DNA from: Spirosoma fluviale | GTDB taxonomy: Bacteria > Bacteroidota > Bacteroidia > Cytophagales > Spirosomataceae | Assembly (NCBI RefSeq): GCF_900230225.1 | Contig: NZ_OCNH01000001.1 | Span: forward strand, 2,046,001-2,110,000 | Direction of reading: 5' to 3' | DNA: 64,000 nt | Shown here: piece by piece, positions 28,321-35,364 of the stretch | Position numbering within the stretch: the stretch's first letter is position 1 | Layout of the letters: every line of letters begins with the position of its first letter | The notes under the pieces: model-generated | Database searches by the model: none | Seen by the model: the letters and a program-made list of their open reading frames with translations, nothing else | Told to the model about the DNA's origin: nothing | Program-made: the position numbers and the translations under genes

Positions 28321-29103
28321 ATGAAAAGGATCAATGTTAGTTTGTTTTTAGCCTTAATCGGCTTTTCTATCCAGCAAGTAAACGCCCAGGCATGGGAGCA
28401 AGTCGGCAAAAAAGGAGATTGGGCTACTACGGTTGAAGTGGTTGCCCTGAATGGTCACCTGTACAGCATCGAAAAAGATGGGTCGTTGTTCGAAACGGAT
28501 GAAGACGGTACGTATGAACAGATCGGCAAAAAAGGATCTTTCGACAATGCCGAAATTTTAGTGGCTATGGATGGCGCAATTTGGACGGTAGAAGATGGCT
28601 CCCTATATAGTACAAACCCAGCATCGGCAACCTGGCGTCAGGTTGGCCAAACCGGCGAATGGAAAAATACCGAAGCCATGGTCAGTTTGAACGGTAAATT
28701 GTACAGTATCGAAACCAATGGAACACTGTATGAAACAGCTAAAGACGGGAGCTGGAAACAGATCGGTGGCAAAGGTGAGTTTACCGATGCAACCATGCTT
28801 GAATCGATGGGTGGTTTCCTCTGGACAGTTGAGAACGGTACTCTTTACAAAACCAGTATCCGTTCCATGAGTTGGGAGCAGGTTGGTAAAAAGGGCGAAT
28901 GGGAAAACACCGTGGCCATGGTTGCCGATCAGTCTACGCTGTGGAGTGTTGAGAAAAACGGTACCCTGTTCAGAACAGATGTGAATGGAGACTCAGAGCA
29001 GGTCGGTAAAAAAGGCCTTTTAAGCGATGTAACCCTTATCGTTGCCATGAACGGGATGCTCTACGTGGTTGAAAACGGAACCTTATATCGGACTAAAGGC
29101 TAA
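28321..29103 (+). CDS. Secreted protein of six tandem ~40-residue repeats (propeller-like)
   Basis: 260 residues. The signal peptide (1-22) ends at VNAQ. The mature protein is almost entirely six repeats of about 40 residues with the core pattern W-x-Q-[VI]-G-x-K-G ... [LI]-[YW]-[ST]-[VI]-E-x-[DN]-G-[ST]-L-[YF]-x-T. Odd repeats carry GEW and LYSIE(K/T)NG; even ones carry (S/E)F and (I/L)WTVE-NG, so the true unit may be an 80-residue pair. The strand-turn pattern suggests a beta-propeller, perhaps of the tachylectin type that binds sugars; function is unknown. It stands alone, with a consensus promoter and a strong terminator. Confidence 0.8.
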   Translation: MKRINVSLFLALIGFSIQQVNAQAWEQVGKKGDWATTVEVVALNGHLYSIEKDGSLFETDEDGTYEQIGKKGSFDNAEILVAMDGAIWTVEDGSLYSTNPASATWRQVGQTGEWKNTEAMVSLNGKLYSIETNGTLYETAKDGSWKQIGGKGEFTDATMLESMGGFLWTVENGTLYKTSIRSMSWEQVGKKGEWENTVAMVADQSTLWSVEKNGTLFRTDVNGDSEQVGKKGLLSDVTLIVAMNGMLYVVENGTLYRTKG

Positions 29104-29127
29104 ACCCGAGTCTGGCAACAACTAACA

Positions 29128-29161
29128 AAGAAGCCGATTGTCGCAAGACAATCGGCTTCTT
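29128..29161. terminator. Bidirectional terminator
   Basis: Perfect 15-base-pair stem with a GCAA loop, between the convergent six-repeat gene and aconitase, T-rich on the plus side. Confidence 0.85.
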
Positions 29162-29183
29162 TTACTTATAAGAAACGTATAAA

Positions 29184-31451
29184 CTAAGCGTTCTGCTTCA
29201 TCCGGATGATGTTCAGGGCAGCACCCGCCTTGAACCACTCGATCTGACCTTCGTTGTAGGTATGATTGACCGGGAAGGTTTCCGTAGAACCGTCGGCATG
29301 ATGCAGTACGATCTCAAGCGGGCGACCCGGAGCAAATTCCGTTAAACCATTGATTTCGATCGAATCGTCCTCCTGAATTTTGTCGTAGTCGGCAGGATTG
29401 GCAAATGTCAAAGCCAGCATTCCCTGCTTTTTCAGGTTGGTTTCGTGGATACGGGCAAACGACCGTACCAGAATGGCCCGAACGCCCAGGAAACGCGGCT
29501 CCATGGCGGCATGCTCACGGGAAGAACCTTCCCCGTAGTTTTCATCACCCACCACGATCGACCCGATACCAGCCGCTTTGTATGCCCGCTGAACAGCCGG
29601 TACTTCGCCGTACTCGCCCGTCAGCTGGTTTTTTACGGTGTTCGTCTTCTCGTTGTAGAAGTTCACCGCGCCGATCAGCATATTGTTGGAAATGTTATCC
29701 AGGTGCCCACGGTATTTCAACCAGGGACCCGCCATCGAAATATGGTCGGTGGTACACTTGCCTTTTGCTTTGATCAGCAGTTTCAACCCTTTCAGGTCGG
29801 TACCTTCCCAGGCTGCAAACGGTGCGAGCAACTGCAGACGGTCCGACGTTGGACTAACGAGCACCTGAACGCCAGAGCCATCTTCGGCCGGAGCCTGATA
29901 ACCGGCATCATCCACGGCATAGCCATTGATCGGCTGTTCGATGCCCTGTGGTTCATCCAGTTTAACCTGCTCACCGTCTTCGTTGGTCAGCGTGTCGGTC
30001 ATGGGGTTGAACGTCAGATCACCAGCGATGGCAAATGCCGTCACGATTTCGGGTGAAGCCACGAAAGCGTGGGTACTGGCGTTCCCGTCGTTCCGCTTTG
30101 CGAAGTTCCGGTTGAAAGAGGTAATGATCGAGTTTTGACGGCTTGGGTCGTCCATATGACGTGCCCACTGCCCGATGCAGGGACCACAGGCATTGGCCAG
30201 TACAACCCCACCGATTTGTTCGAACGTATCCAGAAGCCCATCGCGCTCGGCGGTGAACCGAACCAGTTCAGAACCCGGCGTTACCGTAAATTCAGCTTTG
30301 GTCTTCAGCTTTTTAGCCGTTGCCTGAGCCGCTACCGAAGCCGAACGAGTCATGTCTTCGTAGCTGGAGTTGGTGCAGGAACCAATCAAACCCACTTCCA
30401 GTTTGGCAGGCCAGTTATTCTCTTTCACCGCTTTGGCGAAGTTCGACAGTGGCCAGGCCAGATCGGGTGTGAATGGACCATTGATGTGTGGCTCCAGTTC
30501 CGACAGGTTTATTTCAATCAGTTGATCGTAGTACGATGCGGGATCAGCATATACTTCGTCATCCGCACGTAAATCGGCCTTAACGGCCGAAGCCGCATCG
30601 GCGATATCGGCGCGGCTGGTTGCGCGGAGGTAGTCGCCCATCTTTTCATCGTACGCGAAGATCGAGGTAGTCGCCCCAATCTCAGCGCCCATGTTACAGA
30701 TGGTTCCTTTACCGGCGGCCGACAGCGTTTCGGCACCTTCGCCGAAGTACTCAACGATGCAGCCCGTTCCACCTTTTACGGTCAGGATACCGGCCACACG
30801 CAGGATGACGTCTTTCGCCGACGACCAGCCACTCAGTTTGCCGGTCAGTTTAACCCCAATCAGTTTCGGCATTTTCAATTCCCAGGCCAGGCCCGCCATT
30901 ACGTCGCAGGCATCGGCACCACCCACACCGATAGCGATCATACCCAATCCACCCGCCATTGGCGTGTGCGAATCAGTACCGATCATCATACCGCCGGGAA
31001 ACGCGTAATTTTCCAGGACAACCTGGTGAATAATGCCACCACCGGGTTTCCAGAAGCCAATACCGTATTTGTCCGAAACCGAAGCCAGGAAGTCGTATAC
31101 TTCTTTATTTTTATTTTTGGCAATGTCCAAATCCTTCACGGCCCCTACTTCGGCCTGAATGAGGTGGTCGCAGTGGACAGTTGACGGAACAGCCACTTTT
31201 GGACGACCGGCCTGCATAAATTGCAACAAGGCCATTTGGGCCGTTGCATCCTGCATAGCCACACGGTCGGGTGCGAAATCTACATAATCTTTCCCCCGCT
31301 CAAGGGCTTGTGTGGGAGTACCCGCAAAGAGGTGACTGTATAAAATCTTCTCCGACAGGGTCAGCGGTTTGCCCACTGCCTTCCGGGCGGCTTCGACGCG
31401 TTCGCCGAGGTTAGCGTAAACGCGCTGAATCATGTCTAAATCAAAAGCCAT
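29184..31451 (-). CDS. acnA: Aconitate hydratase (mitochondrial-type)
   Basis: 755 residues from the ATG before [17 protein letters not shown]; upstream in-frame residues are hydrophobic and not part of the family. It isomerises citrate to isocitrate in the TCA and glyoxylate cycles. The 4Fe-4S cluster ligands are the Cys in [10 protein letters not shown] and the pair in [10 protein letters not shown]. The C-terminal swivel domain includes [17 protein letters not shown]. Length and motifs fit the mitochondrial-type enzyme rather than AcnB. The symbol is used in the broad sense. A candidate -7 box lies about 95 bases upstream. Confidence 0.95.
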   Translation of the reverse strand: MAFDLDMIQRVYANLGERVEAARKAVGKPLTLSEKILYSHLFAGTPTQALERGKDYVDFAPDRVAMQDATAQMALLQFMQAGRPKVAVPSTVHCDHLIQAEVGAVKDLDIAKNKNKEVYDFLASVSDKYGIGFWKPGGGIIHQVVLENYAFPGGMMIGTDSHTPMAGGLGMIAIGVGGADACDVMAGLAWELKMPKLIGVKLTGKLSGWSSAKDVILRVAGILTVKGGTGCIVEYFGEGAETLSAAGKGTICNMGAEIGATTSIFAYDEKMGDYLRATSRADIADAASAVKADLRADDEVYADPASYYDQLIEINLSELEPHINGPFTPDLAWPLSNFAKAVKENNWPAKLEVGLIGSCTNSSYEDMTRSASVAAQATAKKLKTKAEFTVTPGSELVRFTAERDGLLDTFEQIGGVVLANACGPCIGQWARHMDDPSRQNSIITSFNRNFAKRNDGNASTHAFVASPEIVTAFAIAGDLTFNPMTDTLTNEDGEQVKLDEPQGIEQPINGYAVDDAGYQAPAEDGSGVQVLVSPTSDRLQLLAPFAAWEGTDLKGLKLLIKAKGKCTTDHISMAGPWLKYRGHLDNISNNMLIGAVNFYNEKTNTVKNQLTGEYGEVPAVQRAYKAAGIGSIVVGDENYGEGSSREHAAMEPRFLGVRAILVRSFARIHETNLKKQGMLALTFANPADYDKIQEDDSIEINGLTEFAPGRPLEIVLHHADGSTETFPVNHTYNEGQIEWFKAGAALNIIRMKQNA

Positions 31452-31761
31452 AGCAAAAAAGGGGATAATAAAACAGGTTACTAAAAGGGATGTTCTCTTT
31501 AGAAGAACCAACAAATCCAGAAAATGGATTCTGGTTAGCGGCTCAAAATTAGAAGATTCTGAATCGTTTTGGAAATATTAGCAGGAATGGATTGTAAACA
31601 ACCGAAAAGAAGTGCTTTAAACGCCTATTTCAGGGTAATTTGTGCCCTAAATGCAGAACCAAATAGATAAACAACTTATCTTGGCAGTCAAATCAGATCA
31701 GTACGTTCCCTAATCCCAACAAACACCGCTACACGTATTGATCCATAGATGCTGAACTGCT
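31452..31761. other. Divergent intergenic region, aconitase / CHRD lipoprotein
   Basis: 310 bases without a gene. On the minus strand TAATTTTG (31551-31544) fits the -7 consensus for aconitase; no good -33 element accompanies it. No clear promoter was found for the rightward CHRD gene. Confidence 0.45.
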
Positions 31762-32217
31762 ATGAACAAAAAATCTGTACTCTTTTCGGTGGCCACGCTC
31801 CTGGCCCTGGCGTTCACTCTCTCCTCATGCATTGATGAAGAGAACCCGACGATTACCTCCACAATCACTCAACTTTCGGCAACATTGACTGGAGCCGGGG
31901 AAAAACCTAATCCTGTTCCATCCACCGCGACCGGAACCTTTACGGGAAAACTGAATACAGTAAGCCGGGTCCTCAGCTACACGGTAACCTACCAGGGACT
32001 GAATCCAACGGGTGGCCACCTGCACAAGATCGTTAATGCCGATGGCACCGGCCCGGTCGATATCCCATTCCCAAGCTTAACCTCGCCGATCATTGCCACG
32101 ACTGCCGCCCTGCGGCAAACGCAGGTGGATAGTTTGCTGGCTGGTCTGTACTATGCCAACCTGCACACAGCCGCTTACCGAGGTGGGGAAATCCGGGGCG
32201 AAGTCCGAAAGAAATAA
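31762..32217 (+). CDS. CHRD-domain lipoprotein
   Basis: 151 residues. The signal peptide ends in a lipobox (TLSSC, Cys23), followed by an acidic start (IDEENP). The CHRD domain (about 38-150) has its usual features: ATLTGAGEKPNPVPSTATGTF, LSYTVTYQGL, GHLHK and the closing NLHTAAYRGGEIRGEV. CHRD domains are named from chordin; in bacteria they are extracellular and of unclear function. A paralogue, disrupted, lies 1.9 kb to the right. Confidence 0.9.
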   Translation: MNKKSVLFSVATLLALAFTLSSCIDEENPTITSTITQLSATLTGAGEKPNPVPSTATGTFTGKLNTVSRVLSYTVTYQGLNPTGGHLHKIVNADGTGPVDIPFPSLTSPIIATTAALRQTQVDSLLAGLYYANLHTAAYRGGEIRGEVRKK

Positions 32218-32247
32218 TTGATTTTTTTTGAAAACCATAACCGAACA

Positions 32248-32279
32248 AAAAGCCCCTGCTGATTATGGCAGGGGCTTTT
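32248..32279. terminator. Bidirectional terminator between CHRD gene and hsp20
   Basis: Perfect 12-base-pair stem AAAAGCCCCTGC/GCAGGGGCTTTT with an eight-base loop between convergent genes. Confidence 0.85.
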
Positions 32280-32301
32280 CTATTGTACTCACGAATTAAT
32301 A

Positions 32302-32769
32302 TTAGCCTATGCTGATCGTTTGTGCCGGTTTATTGGTAGCCGGGTTCTTCGGCAAAACCACCTTCAGAATCCCATCGGCGTAGCTGGCCGATATATTTTC
32401 TGTGATGACTTTGTCATTAAGCTGAAACGAGCGTTCGAATGAGCGGTTACCATACTCCTGGTAGGTGTAGTTGCCAGTCGTGGCTTGTTCATCCATTGCC
32501 CATGCATCAGTTCCTTCGTAGGAAATGGTGAGGACGTCCTTTTTAACGGAAAGCTTTACGTTTTCCTTGATCAGACCAGCCGCAAATAGCGAGATGATAT
32601 ACTCGGTATCGGTCTCCTGAATGTTTACGGGTGCCTGAAACATACTCCCCGCATGACGAGCCCAAAACCCGCCGAATTTACCCCGCCCCCATTTGCCACC
32701 AAATCCTCCGCGGCCCATTTGTCCGCAACCTCCTTTATACCCTGATTGAAATGCCTGTTTGTTATACAT
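32302..32769 (-). CDS. Hsp20/alpha-crystallin family small heat-shock protein
   Basis: 155 residues. The Gly-rich N-terminal arm (about 1-40, GRGGFGGKWGRGKFGGF) is unusual; typical arms are less glycine-rich. The alpha-crystallin domain covers about 48-150 (PVNIQETDTEYIISLFAAGL ... GILKVVLPKN) and ends in a short extension with an I-x-I motif (ISI). It is an ATP-independent holdase that keeps unfolding proteins soluble. It follows a small membrane-protein gene by 62 bases on the same strand. Confidence 0.92.
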   Translation of the reverse strand: MYNKQAFQSGYKGGCGQMGRGGFGGKWGRGKFGGFWARHAGSMFQAPVNIQETDTEYIISLFAAGLIKENVKLSVKKDVLTISYEGTDAWAMDEQATTGNYTYQEYGNRSFERSFQLNDKVITENISASYADGILKVVLPKNPATNKPAQTISIG

Positions 32770-32831
32770 GGTTGTGTGTTTTTAGCCTTGTGTTTACTGA
32801 TTTTGTTCCTAAATTATTGTCGTTTATGCAC

Positions 32832-33098
32832 TTAGCTGATCGGAATTATCCGGTCGTAGCTTGCCTGATTTACCGGCGTCCGATAGGCTGGATTGTCGAT
32901 GGAAATAATAGTCGACGACTGCCAGCCACCGTCTCTAACTCGCCCGAATGCCCGGCCACCCGCCAAACGACTCCCGACAACCCGCGCCAGAAGGGCAACA
33001 CCCAGCGCTACTAAAAGTACTTTTAAGAGAAGTGATACCAGAAAGAGTACCAAACCGGCCGCCAGGGCTAAGCCAGCGATTCGCCAAATGATGTTCAT
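32832..33098 (-). CDS. Small membrane protein upstream of hsp20, unknown
   Basis: 88 residues: one long hydrophobic stretch (about 5-42) that may form one or two helices, then a basic Gly/Arg-rich tail. No family recognised. Same strand and close to hsp20, so likely in one stress-related transcript (inference). Confidence 0.6.
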   Translation of the reverse strand: MNIIWRIAGLALAAGLVLFLVSLLLKVLLVALGVALLARVVGSRLAGGRAFGRVRDGGWQSSTIISIDNPAYRTPVNQASYDRIIPIS

Positions 33099-33473
33099 GT
33101 TGCTTGTTCGTTAATTGTTTACCAAAGCCCTACGATACCAGGAAGTCAATGACTACGAAAAGTGACGGCCGATTTTTTCGTGTTGTTTTATTCCATTGTA
33201 AGCCTTTGGTAAGGATGACGGACAAGCCCGGCGTTTTACTTTAACCAATCGTAAAGTTTTTTAAAAAAAAGACGGAGAGCCGACGAGATTTCAGAGAAAA
33301 CTCGGAAAACACTTAAGGTATACGACTGATAATCAGTAGAAAAACTCAATTCGCCGAAAAAATCTGACGAGTTGAGGAAGGGGAAAATTTTTTCCAAAAA
33401 ATATAAAGTAGGTATAAACTATAACTCAGACCATCATGACCTGCCATGTAAATTCAGGTCATCCCGCAACCAT
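33099..33473. other. Intergenic region without a gene
   Basis: 375 bases between two leftward genes, AT-rich with poly-A/T runs around 33250-33270 and 33380-33410. It holds the terminator hairpin at 33436-33462 and probably the promoter of the small membrane protein, which I could not place. Confidence 0.45.
33436..33462 (-). terminator. Terminator of the leftward acetyltransferase
   Basis: Eight-base stem ATGACCTG/CAGGTCAT with an 11-base loop, 12 bases after the stop codon. Confidence 0.55.
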
Positions 33474-33938
33474 TTAGTCAATCTTAAACTTCATACCCTC
33501 GTGGGTGGCAACAAAGCCTAGTGATTCATAAAATCGAATGGCATCGGGTCTTCGTTTATCAGTCGTTAATTGTACTAAATGACAACCTTTGTCTCGGGCT
33601 CGCTGAATAGGGTAGTCAATAATTTTTTTCCCAATGCCCCGTCCACGGTAAGCAGAATGGGTTCTTACGGCCTCAATTTGTGCTCTACGTCCACCCTGGT
33701 AGGTTAGGTACTGGATGAACGTTACCTGAAAGGTAGCTACGACCTCACCGTTTAGTTCAGCCACCGATAATTCCTGATTCGGGTCTGAACGAATAGCGTC
33801 GAACGCCCTCGCATAACTTTCAGATAGTATTGTCCCGGCGTTTTCCCGTAACGCACCGAGTGTATCGTCTAAAAGCAGTTGGACAATAGCCCAAAGATCA
33901 TCTTCGGTGGCCAGTCTGAATGTAAGGTTTATATCCAT
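33474..33938 (-). CDS. GNAT family N-acetyltransferase
   Basis: 154 residues from ATG 33938; a TTG two codons earlier could also serve. The family core is clear: IEAVRTHSAYRGRGIGKKII (acetyl-CoA loop RGRGIG, about residues 95-110), then LTTDKRRPDAIRFYESLGF. This form resembles the acetyltransferases acting on small molecules or free amino acids; substrate not known. It is monocistronic, divergent from the disrupted CHRD gene. Confidence 0.85.
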   Translation of the reverse strand: MDINLTFRLATEDDLWAIVQLLLDDTLGALRENAGTILSESYARAFDAIRSDPNQELSVAELNGEVVATFQVTFIQYLTYQGGRRAQIEAVRTHSAYRGRGIGKKIIDYPIQRARDKGCHLVQLTTDKRRPDAIRFYESLGFVATHEGMKFKID

Positions 33939-34072
33939 GGGCAAAAGGGTTTATATCTATCCCGTTTCCTCACGAATACCCATTTTTCACAAGCAAGCAA
34001 GAATGGGTTGAGGTTAGGCTGCTAATTAATTAGCCTATATAATCTGTAAAATTTAATTAACCAATCGACGGT

Positions 34073-34846
34073 ATGAGAAAAGCACTCATTGGGACAACGA
34101 TCATTGCACTTGGCCTACTGGGGTAGGCCTGTAAAGACGACGACGAAAACCCCACTACCGCAACCAACAACCCGGTTCAGTTAACCGCAACGCTCAATGG
34201 CGCATCTGGTGGATCGACGACCTCAACGGGAGCCGGTACATTTGCGGGGAGCCTGAATCAGGGAACGTCATCCGGCTCAACGCAAACGTCCAGCGTACTG
34301 AGTTACACGGTAAACTACTCAGGCATTACGGCCACAGCCATTACACTTGATCCTGTCGGAACATCGACCTCAGCCACTACGGGTACATCAGCGTACGCTA
34401 ACAGCATTCTGCTAGCTGGTGTCTTCCTGTCAACAACGACGAGCCCAGGCAGCGGTACCAGCACAATACCCGGTAGTGGCACCAGCACAATACCAGGCAG
34501 CGGTACATCCACGACACCCGGCAGTGGTACAACGACCGATCCGGGTAGTGGCACCATAACCACACCCGGTAGTGGTACAACGACCGATCCAGGCAGTGGT
34601 ACGACAACAACACCCGGTAGCGGCACATCCACCACGCCCGGAAGCGGTACCAGCACTACGCCAGGCAGTGGTACCAGCACAACACCGGGCAGTGGAACAG
34701 CGGTAGCGTTAACATCGCCCATCAGCGGCACCGTTTCCGTCTCACAAAGTCGTGCCGATAGTATATCCAGAGGTTTGTACCGGCTAAACATTCGGTCGGC
34801 GAACTATCCGAATGGAGAAATAGGAGGTGCCGTTCGGGTTCGGTAA
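34073..34846 (+). pseudogene. CHRD-domain lipoprotein gene interrupted by one TAG codon
   Basis: ATG 34073 to TAA 34844-34846 is one frame of 258 codons, broken only by TAG at 34124-34126 (codon 18). The stop sits inside the signal peptide (MRKALIGTTIIALGLLG, stop, ACKDDDENP), two codons before the lipobox cysteine. The rest keeps CHRD features (LTATLNGASGG, VLSYTVNYSGI, and the closing NIRSANYPNGEIGGAVRVR) and resembles the intact CHRD lipoprotein at 31.8 kb. Residues 125-204 are ten octapeptide repeats inserted in the domain. With no other damage, the stop is recent, or a sequence error, or read through. No internal ATG would rescue export. Confidence 0.85.
34445..34684 (+). repeat. Ten exact-length 24-base tandem repeats (octapeptide PGSGTxTx)
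   Basis: Ten units of 24 bases encode PGSGTSTI, PGSGTSTT, PGSGTTTD and close variants, with a partial eleventh unit (PGSG) to 34696. The units differ mainly at synonymous third positions and keep frame. They form a flexible Gly/Ser/Thr/Pro linker within the CHRD protein. Confidence 0.95.
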
Positions 34847-34877
34847 ACGAATTTAGCCGTAAGCATAAACAAATTCG

Positions 34878-34918
34878 ATGAACAATGGCTTCGTCAACAC
34901 GGCGAAGTCATTGTTCAT
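34878..34918 (+). terminator. Terminator after the disrupted CHRD gene
   Basis: Arms 34878-34893 and 34903-34918 pair over 16 positions including one G-T pair, with a nine-base loop, 31 bases after the TAA. Confidence 0.75.
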
Positions 34919-35272
34919 TTAAGGGGTTGCCAGAACGGCCCTCCTCAAGCCGTTGTAAGGTATTTAGACCCGTTGTTTAGTGTCGTCGACTTAATCCTTT
35001 CTGCCCTTAACCGAGTAAAAACACGAAATATGGGAAGCAGCAAGCGCCGAATGGAAACTAAGTAGCAAAAATATTTATTGGCAATTCGTCTTGCTTAACG
35101 TACGCCCGAATGACCATGACCTTCTCTGTAAGTACTAGTCAAAATAGGGCTTATCTGTTCATTTTAAGGGATTTTATGCGACAAATACGAACTGTGAATA
35201 ACTATGTGTTGTTAAGCATGTATACCCCCTCCTCCGACACTAAAACCTCCTGCCTCGTTTCGGCGTATATAT

Positions 35273-35311
35273 CCTGACTTGCATAAGTCAGGGCTTTTGC
35301 GTCTATATTTG
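35273..35311 (+). promoter_or_regulatory. Hairpin and candidate promoter of topA
   Basis: TATATTTG (35304-35311) fits the -7 consensus 53 bases before the topA ATG. Immediately upstream a perfect eight-base hairpin CCTGACTT-gcat-AAGTCAGG (35273-35292) overlaps where the -33 element should be; the nearest TTG gives a 22-base spacer. The hairpin could be an upstream terminator or an operator. Confidence 0.45.
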
Positions 35312-35364
35312 ACCTGATTCGAGGGAGAAAAGGAGCGGAGAGATTATCAACCTGACCATTAATT

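Larger units (their letters stand above)
34847..35364. other. Intergenic region before topA
   Basis: 518 bases. It holds the terminator hairpin of the CHRD gene and, near the right end, a hairpin and a -7-like box for topA. Frames of 11 and 33 codons occur but have no support. Nothing else was recognised. Confidence 0.5.

Noticed and set aside
34445..34684. Tandem repeats as a CRISPR array
   Set aside because: Units are contiguous with no spacers, encode an octapeptide in frame, and no cas gene is present.
34315..34791. Minus-strand open frame of 158 codons with VPLPG repeats
   Set aside because: It is the complement of the 24-base repeats of the CHRD gene; the plus frame carries the recognisable domain, signal peptide and terminator.
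35176..35277. Possible 33-codon gene ending in a hairpin before topA
   Set aside because: No conserved pattern, signal peptide or promoter was seen; the hairpin may simply belong to topA.
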